In this document: positions 26,843 through 36,441 of the stretch, piece after piece
Layout: each line of letters begins with the position of its first letter
Position numbering within the stretch: position 1 is the first letter of the stretch
Source of the DNA: Larkinella sp. C7
GTDB taxonomy: Bacteria; Bacteroidota; Bacteroidia; Cytophagales; Spirosomataceae
Direction of reading: 5' to 3'
Length of the DNA stretch: 64,000 nt
NCBI RefSeq assembly: GCF_006149005.1
Contig: NZ_VBSL01000005.1
Coordinates: forward strand, 579,546 to 643,545
Made by a program: the position numbers and the translations under genes
Notes under the pieces: model-generated
What the model was told of the DNA's origin: nothing
The model's database searches: none
What the model saw: the letters and a program-made list of their open reading frames with translations, nothing else

Positions 26843-26938
26843 GCCCTGACAGCGGTTGGAAACCCTGTCAGCGGCTTTAGAATAAGCCGTAAATAATACC
26901 AATCAGCCGCTGACAGGGTCTTCGACCGCTGTCAGGGC
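26843..26938. repeat. Long imperfect inverted repeat overlapping the MFS 3' end
   Basis: Arms 26843-26876 and 26905-26938 (34 bases each) match at 31 positions as inverted repeats around a 28-base spacer. Each arm itself holds two near-copies of the unit CCCTG(A/T)CAGCGG. The right arm covers the last codons of the MFS gene (stop at 26903). It could act as a terminator, or it could be an inserted repeat that changed the protein end. Confidence 0.7.
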
Positions 26939-28159
26939 TGATTGCTGTCTGGGTTTTGTACGCCAGATGGCAATAAAGCCAATGACGAACGTACCGGAAA
27001 AGGCAAAAATCGCCGACCCATACCCGCCCAACACCGCAACCAGCGTGCCGATAAAAAAAACCGCCGTTGCCGTCACCAGCCGACCGATGTTGAAACAAAA
27101 ACCGGTGGCCCGGCCCCGCAACGGGGTAGGAAAAAGTTCGGGCAAATAAGCCGACATGGTGCCCTGGCTGATGCCGAAAAGCAGTGCCAGCGTTGCCATT
27201 TCGGTATACACAATGAGGGAAAGGGTGGTGTTCGTTTTGAAAAGCACCGCGGCCATGACGAAACAGGCCGCAAAAACAAACAGCATGGTTCGCCGGTGCC
27301 CGATCAGTTTGACAATGAAACCCGACAGGATTCCGCCCAGCACCCCCCCGCTGCCCATCAGCATCATCGATAAACCGCGCGCTTTCCGCGCATCACCCAC
27401 CACCAGGCTCTGCACCCAGGTCGGCACCCACGAAAAAACCGCCCACAACCCCACCAGCATCGCCCCGAATGCCAGCGAACCCAGCCATAATGACCGGCGG
27501 TATTGCGGATCGAAGAGGCTGACATGGGCATCGGCAGATTGCTGATGAACCCGTTTCCATCCTGCCGGTTCCTGTACCAGGCCCGCAATCAAAACGCCAA
27601 CAACCAGCGGAATACCGCCGATCCAGAACGCCTGCCGCCAGTCGGAGATCAAGTTATTGACCCACCCGGACAGCAGAATCCCGACCGGAAATGCCACCGC
27701 CAGAATGCCCATTGCAACGGGCCGGTTGCGCTCCGGCCAGATTTCGGCCACGATTACCGTAGTCAGCACCAGAACACCTCCGATACCGAAACCAGTGGCA
27801 AACCGTAATCCAACCACCATGAGCCAGTTGGGAGCAAAAGCCGTCAGCAGGGTACTGCCGCCATACAAACACACCGCCCCGACCAGCGACGTAACGCGGC
27901 CCAGCCGATCCCCGAAATAGCCGAAACTCATGCCGCCCAGCATCCAGCCATACAGAAACGTGGCCCCGACGTAGGCACTGACCCGGTCGAGTTCGGTTTT
28001 GTCGGCCTGGCCGAGCAGGTCGCGAACGACCACCGGCAGGTAGGTTGACATTAAGGTGGAAACCGTGCCGCTGAAAATATACACCAGCATACAGAGCGCA
28101 AACACCCGGCTGCGGTAGGCCGATGTCGTGGGAGCGGCCGTGCGTTGAATGGTTTCCAT
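26903..28159 (-). CDS. MFS transporter, aromatic-acid/sugar-porter-like
   Basis: A 418-residue major facilitator with twelve predicted membrane helices. The loop 2-3 motif reads 'GYFGDRLGRV' (the classical G-x-x-x-D-R-x-G-R), and the sixth-to-seventh linker and 'ATGFCFNIGR' region fit the family. It resembles aromatic-acid:H+ symporters and related organic-acid carriers, so an inner-membrane importer of a small organic acid is likely, but the substrate cannot be read from the sequence. Its start is 1 base from the stop of the upstream TonB receptor gene, a strong sign of translational coupling. The last eleven codons lie in an inverted-repeat arm. Confidence 0.9.
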   Translation of the reverse strand: METIQRTAAPTTSAYRSRVFALCMLVYIFSGTVSTLMSTYLPVVVRDLLGQADKTELDRVSAYVGATFLYGWMLGGMSFGYFGDRLGRVTSLVGAVCLYGGSTLLTAFAPNWLMVVGLRFATGFGIGGVLVLTTVIVAEIWPERNRPVAMGILAVAFPVGILLSGWVNNLISDWRQAFWIGGIPLVVGVLIAGLVQEPAGWKRVHQQSADAHVSLFDPQYRRSLWLGSLAFGAMLVGLWAVFSWVPTWVQSLVVGDARKARGLSMMLMGSGGVLGGILSGFIVKLIGHRRTMLFVFAACFVMAAVLFKTNTTLSLIVYTEMATLALLFGISQGTMSAYLPELFPTPLRGRATGFCFNIGRLVTATAVFFIGTLVAVLGGYGSAIFAFSGTFVIGFIAIWRTKPRQQSALTAVEDPVSG

Positions 28160-28160
28160 C

Positions 28161-30959
28161 TTAGCGCATTCCCTGGTTAAAGGTTAACGAAATGTAATAC
28201 AGACCGCCCACCGCCGGAGACCCGTAAGCCTGCACGACGTACTGGTTGGTCAGGTTGCTGGCTCCCACTTTCAGGGCGGTTTTCACCGACGGAACCCGGT
28301 AGGTAACCTGCGCATCGAGCAAGTGATAGGCCTGAATCCGGCCCGGACGAAGATCGTTGAACGACCCCACCCAGTCGAATGAATCCTGCCAGTGCCAGGC
28401 CACGTTGAATCCAAGGTTTTTGGCCAGGTTGCGGTTTCCAACCGTCACATTCGTTTTGTATTTCGGCGTATTGAAAGCCGGAATGTTGTTTGGATTAGCG
28501 CCTTTCAGGTTAAAGGCCGACCAGGTTCCGTTGCCGCCAATCGTAAAACCGCCCGGCACATAGTACGTCAGGCCCAGCGTGGCTCCCTGCGCCGTTACGC
28601 GGTCGGCCGCATTGGTATACAATTGAAAAACCTGGTATTTGGTGTTCAGGATGTCCTGCGCGGCTGCGGGATTTATGGTGCCGTCGCTGCCCAAAACCGG
28701 ATTGTCGGGCCGGATGACCACCTGGTTCAGGATAAAATTCTGGTATTCACCGAAGTAATAATTGGCATCGACGGCCAGCCGGTTGTTGATCAGCCCGCGG
28801 TAACCGACCTCAAAGCTCTGTACCTTTTCGGGTTTGATGTAGGCTACATTCGATTTTTGCAGTTTGTCCTTGTTGTTCATCACCGCCTGCTGGGGTGTCT
28901 TTCCGGACTGCACATCGGCCAGAAAACCATTGACAAAACCGCCGACAGAGGGTGAATTGATCGAATTTTCGTAGACATTCATGCCCGCGCTGTTGGCGGG
29001 AGCGCCCCCCAGAATCGTAATCGGGCCGACATTCAGCTTGATAAACTGGTCGCTCGGCGTCGGGTTGCGAAAACCGGTTTGAAACGAAGCCCGGAAGTTA
29101 TGCGCTTCGGTCGGGGAAAAAACCAGCGACGCTCTGGGCGTGAAATACCCGGCAAAATTCTGGTTTTTATCGTACCGCCCCGACACCGTCAGTTTCAGTT
29201 TGTCGGCCAAAAGCCGCTGGCTGGCCTGGACAAAGGCTCCGAACTCATTGTACAGAATGCGCCCCCCTTTATCGTCGAACAGCGTTCCGTTTGTAAACAG
29301 ACTGAACTGGCGGAAATTGCCGCCGGCCAGCACTTCAGTTTTCGACAAACCGGCGGCTTCCAGGGCCGAAGAGAAATTGTACTGGGCATCGGCATGGTAC
29401 ATTTTCGTCTGGCTCAGTATACCGGCGCCGTTCAATCCCTGAATCGTTTTCAGCCGCGCCTTTTCGCGATCAAATTCTGCCGAACCGGGCAGATACCGCC
29501 CCTGATCGGCAAAGCGCCGGGCGGCTGTGTGATCGGCCGTCGTGACGCCCTGCACCTTGCCCTGAAAAGCCGCTGTATAGCGTGTAAACCACATTTCGTC
29601 CGCCTGATTGGCCGGAACCACCGTGCCATTCAGGTCGCGCACCCACGTCCGGCCAACCTGCTGACCCAGCGACCGGGAATTGAACGAATCGTGTGAATCT
29701 TCCTGATTGGTGTAGCCCCGGACAAAGAAATTGGCACCCCGCAGTTCGATGCGGTGCTGGAGCAACGAAAAACCGTTGACCGAAAACCGGTTGCTGCCCG
29801 TGTAATTAGCCGTTCCTTTGGAATAACTGTAGGAATAAATCGCTTCCAGATTGGGCGTGATCCGGTAATGCAAGGCCCCGTTCAATTTCAGACTGTAGAC
29901 GTTATAATCCGTCAAATACCGTTCTTCGTAGCCGGTGCGGGCCACTTTGCCGATGCCGGTGAGGGTGCGGTTTACCTCGTCGCCATACACATTCAGGCCG
30001 TTGTAAGCCGGGTTGTTGTGTCCCTTTTGTTCGGCAGGTGTGGTGGCATCGACGTCGGTATAATCCGTGGCAAACCAGTCCAGACCCTTCATGTACGCAA
30101 CATTTAGCTTGAAAGCCAGCTTGTTGTTAAACGCCTTCGCATACCGCAGGGCATAATCGTGGTACAGGGCGGCACCGGTATTCGGGTCGTTGACGTGGTT
30201 GACGCCCACTTTGGCCTGCGCACTCAGTCCCTGAAACTGAAAGGGATCTTTCGAATGCATCAGCAAGGCCCCGTTGAAAGCCGTCGGGCCGTACAAGGCC
30301 GAGGCCGATCCCGGCACCAGTTCGACGCTTTCGACATCGAGATCCGAGAGTCCAAACATGTTACCGACCGAAAAACCGAAACCGGCGGGCTGGTTGTCGA
30401 TCCCGTCGATCAGTTGCAAAAACCGGGTGTTGCCGGTGCTGGCAAAACCGCGCGTATTGATCTGTTTGTAGGTCAACCCGCTGGTGACCATATCGACGCC
30501 CTTGAGGTTGTTGATGCCCTCGTAAAACGTCGCCGAGGGCGTTTCGCGAATGGCCCGGCTGTCCATTTTCTCGATGCTGACGGGGGCTTTCAAGATGTTT
30601 TCTTCCACCCGCGAAGCGGCCACCACCACATCCTGCAACACCTGCGTGCTGACTTTCAGCGATACGGTGACGGGTTGGCCGGCATTGGTTACCGGAACCA
30701 GTTGGCGTTCATACCCCACCATCGTGACGACCAGCGTCCAAGGCCCGCGCCGGTTGGTGGTCAGCGTGAACTGGCCCAAAGCGTCGGCGGTAGTGCCGGT
30801 TAACTGGTCCTTGATCTGAATACTGGCCCCCGCCAGCGGGGCCTTGGTATCGGCGTCGGTGAGGGTTCCCGACAGCCGGGTTTGCTGGGCAAACGATGTG
30901 CCGCTCAGCAACAAAACAAAGAGGAGACTATATAGGAATGAAAGCCATTTGTGCTTCAT
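28161..30959 (-). CDS. TonB-dependent receptor with carboxypeptidase-like N-domain
   Basis: A 932-residue outer-membrane receptor. Signal peptide 1-24, a CarboxypepD_reg-like beta domain (about 27-110), a TonB-box-like segment 'VLQDVVVAASRVEENI', the plug (about 115-230, with 'YKQINTRGFAST' and 'VELVPGSASALYGP') and a large barrel ending in 'YYISLTFNQGMR'. It imports a ligand across the outer membrane using TonB energy. The coupled MFS gene directly downstream suggests that one compound is taken through both membranes. The substrate is unknown; a sugar polymer is less likely because no SusD partner is present. Confidence 0.92.
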   Translation of the reverse strand: MKHKWLSFLYSLLFVLLLSGTSFAQQTRLSGTLTDADTKAPLAGASIQIKDQLTGTTADALGQFTLTTNRRGPWTLVVTMVGYERQLVPVTNAGQPVTVSLKVSTQVLQDVVVAASRVEENILKAPVSIEKMDSRAIRETPSATFYEGINNLKGVDMVTSGLTYKQINTRGFASTGNTRFLQLIDGIDNQPAGFGFSVGNMFGLSDLDVESVELVPGSASALYGPTAFNGALLMHSKDPFQFQGLSAQAKVGVNHVNDPNTGAALYHDYALRYAKAFNNKLAFKLNVAYMKGLDWFATDYTDVDATTPAEQKGHNNPAYNGLNVYGDEVNRTLTGIGKVARTGYEERYLTDYNVYSLKLNGALHYRITPNLEAIYSYSYSKGTANYTGSNRFSVNGFSLLQHRIELRGANFFVRGYTNQEDSHDSFNSRSLGQQVGRTWVRDLNGTVVPANQADEMWFTRYTAAFQGKVQGVTTADHTAARRFADQGRYLPGSAEFDREKARLKTIQGLNGAGILSQTKMYHADAQYNFSSALEAAGLSKTEVLAGGNFRQFSLFTNGTLFDDKGGRILYNEFGAFVQASQRLLADKLKLTVSGRYDKNQNFAGYFTPRASLVFSPTEAHNFRASFQTGFRNPTPSDQFIKLNVGPITILGGAPANSAGMNVYENSINSPSVGGFVNGFLADVQSGKTPQQAVMNNKDKLQKSNVAYIKPEKVQSFEVGYRGLINNRLAVDANYYFGEYQNFILNQVVIRPDNPVLGSDGTINPAAAQDILNTKYQVFQLYTNAADRVTAQGATLGLTYYVPGGFTIGGNGTWSAFNLKGANPNNIPAFNTPKYKTNVTVGNRNLAKNLGFNVAWHWQDSFDWVGSFNDLRPGRIQAYHLLDAQVTYRVPSVKTALKVGASNLTNQYVVQAYGSPAVGGLYYISLTFNQGMR

Positions 30960-31062
30960 GAGTTCTGGTATTTTATCGGTGAGGGCTGCGTACGTCCGAA
31001 CGGTTTCGGGCTTTTAGGGCGTACTTCTGTCAAAGACGGGTCATTTAAACCCTGAAAAATGG

Positions 31063-31623
31063 CTATGTTTTGGGTGGAACCGGAAAACCGCCGGGTGGCC
31101 GTTTATACCCCTGAACAATGCGTTCGCCGAGCCGCTGGTAATACGCCGGATCGGTCGGTGTTACGCTGGCCAGCCCGTCGACGTACTTGTTGTACAGACA
31201 GAACAAGGCCGTGATCAATACCGTGTCGTGGATCTCCCGATCGGTGGCGCCCGCCTGTTTGGCCCGCTCGACGGCTTCGGGCGTCACGTCCTTCCCGCTG
31301 CGCTGGGCCCGGGCCGCAATGGCCAGCAGGGCTTTCATTTTTTCGCTGACCGGAGCGGTTTCATAATCCTGCTTTACCTTCCAGGCAGTTTCGTTTTCGC
31401 CCAGCAGCAAGTCGGCCGCTTTCGTGTGAGCGGCTGTACAGAACCGGGTCTCGTTCCGGGCCGACACCAGGGTGGCAATCAGTTCGCGCTCGCCCGGCGT
31501 TAAAGTCGACTCGCCCCGCAACAGGATTTGGGTCAATTCCCGGATGGGTAAAGCCGTATCGAGACGGTATTCGAGCAAACCGGTGATCCCCGGTAAATGC
31601 TCAGGAAGTGGTATATGGGGCAT
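31063..31623 (-). CDS. AhpD/CMD-like protein, copy 3, lacking the first redox Cys
   Basis: A 186-residue third member of the family with the shared start 'MPHIPLPEHLPGITG' and the block 'KQAGATDREIHDTVLI'. In the active region it reads 'ARNETRFCTAAHTKAA', so the first cysteine of the Cys-x-x-Cys pair has become Thr while the second Cys and the His remain. It cannot use the normal two-thiol AhpD cycle; it may have another activity or act as a partner of copies 1 and 2. It lies between the two TonB receptor genes. Confidence 0.88.
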   Translation of the reverse strand: MPHIPLPEHLPGITGLLEYRLDTALPIRELTQILLRGESTLTPGERELIATLVSARNETRFCTAAHTKAADLLLGENETAWKVKQDYETAPVSEKMKALLAIAARAQRSGKDVTPEAVERAKQAGATDREIHDTVLITALFCLYNKYVDGLASVTPTDPAYYQRLGERIVQGYKRPPGGFPVPPKT

Positions 31624-31676
31624 TAGCGTACAGTCAAAAATGTGAATGAATCGTACCGAAAACTTCCGCTTCCGGT

Positions 31677-33893
31677 TTACAACCTGATTCCCAGCGTCAA
31701 CACGCCCGTCCGACCGTCGGAGGGCCAGATTCCCGGCCCCGGATAGAAGGTGGGACGCTTGGTGAAATACGCCGTATTGAGCAGGTTATTGATACTTCCC
31801 CTCAGCGTAAAACGCCGTCCGATCCGCCAGGTGGTGTTCAAATCCCAGATGCCGTAGGCCGGAACGGGGCCTCGGGCGCCATTGGCCGTCGGTTCCGGGG
31901 TGTTCAACGCATCCGAAAACGTCTCACTGACGTAGCTAAACTGGGCGGTCAGACTAAACGTGCGGTAGCGGGCCGTCAGTCCGTTGCGGCTGGTCCAGCG
32001 CGGTGCCGATTCCACCCGGTTGCCATCGATGGTTTGGTTATCGGCTCCCGTCGAAACGCGGGCGTTGTGGTACCGGGCATCTACAAAGGCCGTCGAAGTA
32101 AAACCGGTCAGCGCAAACTGGTTGGTTCGGTAAAACTGCGCTTCAACCAGGGCTTCGACGCCTTTGGTTCGACTGTCGCCGACGTTGGTACGGAACACGT
32201 AACTTTCGCCCGCCGGGTTGGTCAGCACCAGACTCCCCAGGCGGTTTCGGTAGGGCAGATAAAATGCACTGACGTTGACGTGCAGTCCCGGCCAGTAGCC
32301 TTCCAGACCGATTTCCGCGTTATACCCCGTCGCATCTTTCAGGTTCTTATCGACCTGTTCGTAAACGGAGGTGGGAATGATGTCCTTGAAAATCACCGGG
32401 CGATAGGCCTGCGACCAGCCACCGTACACTTTCAGTTCCGGGCGAAACCGGTACTGGGCATTGATGCCGAGCAGGGCAAACCGGTGGTCGATGTCGTTTG
32501 GCAGCTTCAGCGGGTCGTAATAGCTGATGGTTCCCCGCAGCCGGGTCAAGCCGCTTTCCACCCGAATCCCGGGCGAAACCGTCAGCTTCGGCGTCAGGTG
32601 AAACTGGCTTTCCGCAAAAACCGCTACATTGCTGGTGTAAAAGTGCAGATCGCGTCCGAATGGCCCGGTAATCGACAGATCAAAATCGGAGCCTGTCGTG
32701 CCTTTCCCCTGCTGCCGCCGGTTTAGGTCGTTGTTCATGACCTGAATACCCACCACGCCGGTCGCGGTTACATTTCCAAGCTGATACGCGTGCAGCAAGC
32801 GCAATTCGGACGTATAACTGTGAAAATTATCGATGTCGACCTGCCGGTTTCGCGGCTGTCCGGTTGCCTTGATGAGCGTATCCGGCACGTTGGCCAGCGC
32901 GTCGAACAGGACACTATTTCGCTGGCCCAATACCGCCGACGTCAGCCACATCAGCCGGGTTCGGTCCGTCATCTGCCAGTCGAGCCGCAACGACGGCACC
33001 CAGATGTCGGGATTGAAATAGTTACGGCTACGGGTGGACTGCTGCGGATTTTGCGCAAATTGTGCTTCCGTCAATGGACCCGGAATGCGGTAAACGTATT
33101 CTGAGCGACCCAATTCCGCACTGATCCGAAGCCGCTTGGTGGCCTGATACTGCAAACTCATAAACTGGGCCTGGGCGTCCGAGGTAGCATTTTGCCGATA
33201 CCCGTCCGAATGCCGCCGGTAATCATAACCGTAATAGGTCAGCTTCCCAATTCGCCCGCCAATGGCATTATAGGTACTCCGCAAGCCGTAGGAACCCACC
33301 GAATTGATGGTTTCAAACCCAAACCGACGGGTGGTGTCGCCCGATTTAGTCACGTAATTGAGCATTCCGCCAAACTGCGCACCGTATTGCAGGGAAGCCG
33401 TTCCGCGCACCAGTTCAACCCGTTCGATGCTTTCCATCGGGGGCGAAAAGTGGCTGGCCGGATAACCGTACATGTCCGAATTGGTCAAAACCCCGTTCTG
33501 GCGACTATTGTATTCCCAGGACCGGTGCGGGTCGAGTCCCCGCGTCGCAACGTTCATCTGGTTGCCGGTTCCGTCCATGTCATAAACAAACAAACCCGGA
33601 AGCCTCGCAAACACCTGCCGGGCGTTTTTCTCGGCAATGTTCGCGTCGATTTCCCCCAACCGCACCACCTCCGTCCGCTTCCCACCCAGCAGATACGTCC
33701 CCTGCACATCGGGCAGGGATTGTGTGAACCCCTCCCGAATACCGGTTACGTTTACCTCCTTCAAGGTTTGGCTACGCAGGGTGTCGGCTACGGGTTCTGG
33801 AGCTAATGACTGGGCGAAACCGGTAACCATCAGACTGATTATCAAGCCCATACTGGTCCCCAGAATACCCACATTCTTCTTCCAAGAGTCCAT
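31677..33893 (-). CDS. FecA-like TonB-dependent receptor
   Basis: A 738-residue receptor with a signal peptide (about 1-27), a TonB box around 'LKEVNVTGIREGF', a plug with 'ATRGLDPHRSWEYNSRQNGV' and 'VELVRGTASLQYG', and a 22-strand-type barrel that ends in 'LTLGIRL'. The features resemble ferric-citrate/siderophore receptors (FecA/CirA group), which lack the carboxypeptidase-like domain seen in the other receptor of this cluster. The haloperoxidase-type gene starts its neighbourhood only 11 bases upstream, so the two are likely co-transcribed. Iron-complex import is a reasonable guess. Confidence 0.9.
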   Translation of the reverse strand: MDSWKKNVGILGTSMGLIISLMVTGFAQSLAPEPVADTLRSQTLKEVNVTGIREGFTQSLPDVQGTYLLGGKRTEVVRLGEIDANIAEKNARQVFARLPGLFVYDMDGTGNQMNVATRGLDPHRSWEYNSRQNGVLTNSDMYGYPASHFSPPMESIERVELVRGTASLQYGAQFGGMLNYVTKSGDTTRRFGFETINSVGSYGLRSTYNAIGGRIGKLTYYGYDYRRHSDGYRQNATSDAQAQFMSLQYQATKRLRISAELGRSEYVYRIPGPLTEAQFAQNPQQSTRSRNYFNPDIWVPSLRLDWQMTDRTRLMWLTSAVLGQRNSVLFDALANVPDTLIKATGQPRNRQVDIDNFHSYTSELRLLHAYQLGNVTATGVVGIQVMNNDLNRRQQGKGTTGSDFDLSITGPFGRDLHFYTSNVAVFAESQFHLTPKLTVSPGIRVESGLTRLRGTISYYDPLKLPNDIDHRFALLGINAQYRFRPELKVYGGWSQAYRPVIFKDIIPTSVYEQVDKNLKDATGYNAEIGLEGYWPGLHVNVSAFYLPYRNRLGSLVLTNPAGESYVFRTNVGDSRTKGVEALVEAQFYRTNQFALTGFTSTAFVDARYHNARVSTGADNQTIDGNRVESAPRWTSRNGLTARYRTFSLTAQFSYVSETFSDALNTPEPTANGARGPVPAYGIWDLNTTWRIGRRFTLRGSINNLLNTAYFTKRPTFYPGPGIWPSDGRTGVLTLGIRL

Positions 33894-33904
33894 GCAGTAG
33901 CGGT

Positions 33905-35452
33905 TTAAAGTCCGGACCCGTCGGCTTTTGCCCGGGCGATGGCGTAATTTCCAACTTCGTTTCCGGCCTTCAAACCAGCCTCACAATCAAAGCGATAGTG
34001 AATCAATCCGTAAATGCGCGACACGGAGGCTTCCTGCGCCTGTTTCGTAAAGATTTCTGCCTGATCAGGGAATAAGTAGCCCAATACCGTGGCGGCCGCC
34101 CCCGAGAACGTCGAGTGACCGGAGGTATACGACGGAAAATTGGGCAGTCCTACGGACGTCTTCACTTTAAACTGCTGCGGACGGGGATAATAGTAATAGT
34201 ATTTCGAGTCCCAGCACGTGATGGCCGCATCCATTTCGGCCGTTCCCAGCAGGGCCAGCGTGCGTGCCATCCGGACTTCGCTGTGCCGGGCTTCGTGGCT
34301 CACATTGGCCGCCGTACGGTGCCAGTGGCCGGGGGGCGTGTAGCTTCCGGCTCCGTCGGCCCAGTAATTGGCAATTCGCGCCTGTTCGCGGGTCTGGTTT
34401 TTCTGAATGTTCTGCAATTCCTCCAGGTCTTTTTGAAAAGCCGGACTGTCCAGTGCCGGGGGAGGCACGGCGCGCAGTTTTTCCAGATCCGCCTTGGCGA
34501 AATTCCACGGCAGAACGGCCCCGTAATTCGGCAGCATGGGCGGACGAAGCGGCAATTCCTGGCTCACCCAGACTTCACGAAGACCCCGTTCTTTGGCTTT
34601 TTCGATCATGCCCGCTGTCAACGTCTGATTGTTCGCAGCAGCCATCCCATCGGTTCGGGCGCGACCCATCACCCTGGCTGCCACGGCATTTCCGAGGTCA
34701 ACACCGGCAACCAGATCACTTTCCACATTCATACCGGCCCACAAACGGCTTTCACGGTGTTCCTTCAGGCGGGCTTCCAGATAGGGCACCTCGCCCGGAA
34801 ACATGGCCTTCAGAATCGTCACCGAAGCGGCAGCGACGACGGCATCTTCCGAGGGATAGGTCGGAATGCTGGAAACCGGCAGGGCCACCCGAATCGTGGC
34901 ATCGGTTTTCGACGGTGCGGCCCGTTTGAACTGGTATTTGTAGTTCCAGGCCGCCACCAGGGCGTCATACTGGGCCACACTCAGGTAAGCCAGGGCGCGG
35001 GAAGCATACGGCGGATTGGCAAACGGAAACTTCGGATCAGCCAGCGGATTGGCCGCGTCGGGCACCGGATATTTCCCCTCGGCGTTGTAGGCCGGCGGAA
35101 TGTTATACCGGGCCGCCAGTTCGCGGGCAATCTCATTCCAGCGGTAAACGGCCCCGGCACCCCAGTAAACAACGGCTTCCTGCTGTTCCTTCGTCAGGCT
35201 CGCGGATTTCTGCTTCAAACTGGCCAGTTCGGCCACGTATTCGGGGGAAGAAACCGCTTTGGGGGCTGGCACCGCTATTTCAGTGGCCGAGGTTAGCTGG
35301 TACGTTTTCCAGGAACCCGCTTTTTCATCGACCGACGCGGGGGCATACCCCACCCGCTGGGGTTCTTCAATGGTTTTGTCACAAGACATCAAAACAGCCA
35401 CCGTGGCAAAAACGCCGATCGCTCCTTTCAGCCTGTTAATATAGGTTTTCAT
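33905..35452 (-). CDS. Vanadium-dependent haloperoxidase / PAP2-type lipoprotein
   Basis: A 515-residue protein with a lipoprotein leader (Cys24 in 'VAVLMSCDKT'). The C-terminal half carries all vanadate/phosphate-pocket motifs of the superfamily: K-x6-RP in 'KYYYYYPRP', P-SGH in 'FPSYTSGHSTFSG' and SR-x5-H in 'SRIYGLIHYRFD'. The same pocket serves vanadium haloperoxidases (halide oxidation with peroxide) and PAP2 phosphatases, so the reaction is open. The long N-terminal helical region and the HYRFD ending resemble vanadium chloroperoxidases more than small lipid phosphatases. It would act outside the cytoplasmic membrane. Confidence 0.88.
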   Translation of the reverse strand: MKTYINRLKGAIGVFATVAVLMSCDKTIEEPQRVGYAPASVDEKAGSWKTYQLTSATEIAVPAPKAVSSPEYVAELASLKQKSASLTKEQQEAVVYWGAGAVYRWNEIARELAARYNIPPAYNAEGKYPVPDAANPLADPKFPFANPPYASRALAYLSVAQYDALVAAWNYKYQFKRAAPSKTDATIRVALPVSSIPTYPSEDAVVAAASVTILKAMFPGEVPYLEARLKEHRESRLWAGMNVESDLVAGVDLGNAVAARVMGRARTDGMAAANNQTLTAGMIEKAKERGLREVWVSQELPLRPPMLPNYGAVLPWNFAKADLEKLRAVPPPALDSPAFQKDLEELQNIQKNQTREQARIANYWADGAGSYTPPGHWHRTAANVSHEARHSEVRMARTLALLGTAEMDAAITCWDSKYYYYYPRPQQFKVKTSVGLPNFPSYTSGHSTFSGAAATVLGYLFPDQAEIFTKQAQEASVSRIYGLIHYRFDCEAGLKAGNEVGNYAIARAKADGSGL

Positions 35453-35505
35453 ACTTTTTCTTGATTAATCAGGGGCAATGAACCGAGCGCCATTCCCCAT
35501 CCTTT

Positions 35506-36396
35506 TTACAACTTAAACAGATACAGCACGCCCACCATGAAACTCGTGCTCTGTCCGACATTCCGGCCGTCGGTAACGTAGCCCACCCGGGCGTTGACAC
35601 CGATGTTTTTGGGCTGCACTTTCCCGTACCAGCCCACCGTCGTTGCCTGCATGTTGTTGGTCGGGAACGGCATGTCGTGTCGCCGGATGTAGTCGCCGTG
35701 GGTGCAGGAACTGCGTTCGGCCCAGAGTTCGGTCTGCCATTTTTTCCGCAGAATACCCAGCCGCAGGCCCGCGTCGTAGGCGTTCGGAACGCTTACTTCG
35801 TTGGTGTTGTACACCCGGTCGTCGGCCTGGTAGGCATCGCGGTCCACGTTGATGTTACTCCGCCAGAGGTAGGTGCCGTGCGCGTTGAGGTACAGACCGG
35901 TTTTCGGGTGTTTGTAATTGGCAATCAGCCGCCCCGAAACCGTCCGGCACTGCAACCCAATCGACATCGGCAGAAAATCCGGGACGTAATTGCCCACCGG
36001 CAGCGAGGCTCCCGCTACGGCATGCAGCGAAAAACCGTGCGTCGACAGAATCCGGTATTTCAACCAGCCCGACAGATCCTGAAGACCTTTCTGGCCCAGC
36101 AGGTTACCGGCACTGGTTTCGGTCCAGACATACGGCAGGCTCAATATGACGTTCAACCGGTTGGTAATTCCAATGGCAGGCATCAGCATCACGTTTTGGG
36201 TCGTGTGCGTGCCAATGTTGGAATTGGAGCGTTTGAGCGAGTTTTCCCAGTAGTCGGTCCAGGTGCTTTTGCCATACATCGCGGCCACACAAACCGACCC
36301 TTTGGACATATAAATGGCATCATGCGGCATTTGCGCCTTCACCTCGCCTACTGCGAACACCGCGGTGATTACCAGCAATTTGATAAAATTTCTCAT
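35506..36396 (-). CDS. Outer-membrane beta-barrel protein (MetA-type transporter-like)
   Basis: A 296-residue protein with a signal peptide (1-21, ending 'EVKAQ') and a body of amphipathic strands with Gly/aromatic turns ('RLNVILSLPYVWTETSAGNL', 'GASLPVGNYVPDF'), closing in 'FMVGVLYLFKL'. It resembles the family of barrels annotated as 'MetA-pathway of phenol degradation' or 'transporter', whose role in uptake is only presumed. The gene is 53 bases upstream of the haloperoxidase-type gene and 45 bases downstream of a second barrel gene. Confidence 0.8.
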   Translation of the reverse strand: MRNFIKLLVITAVFAVGEVKAQMPHDAIYMSKGSVCVAAMYGKSTWTDYWENSLKRSNSNIGTHTTQNVMLMPAIGITNRLNVILSLPYVWTETSAGNLLGQKGLQDLSGWLKYRILSTHGFSLHAVAGASLPVGNYVPDFLPMSIGLQCRTVSGRLIANYKHPKTGLYLNAHGTYLWRSNINVDRDAYQADDRVYNTNEVSVPNAYDAGLRLGILRKKWQTELWAERSSCTHGDYIRRHDMPFPTNNMQATTVGWYGKVQPKNIGVNARVGYVTDGRNVGQSTSFMVGVLYLFKL

Positions 36397-36441
36397 GGTA
36401 TTAAAAGGTGGATACGTGTCGGAAAGACCGATAAGAAATGT

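Noticed and set aside
34115..35296. 393-codon plus-strand frame opposite the haloperoxidase-type gene
   Set aside because: The minus-strand gene has the leader and all pocket motifs; the plus frame is Gly/His/Arg-rich without domains.
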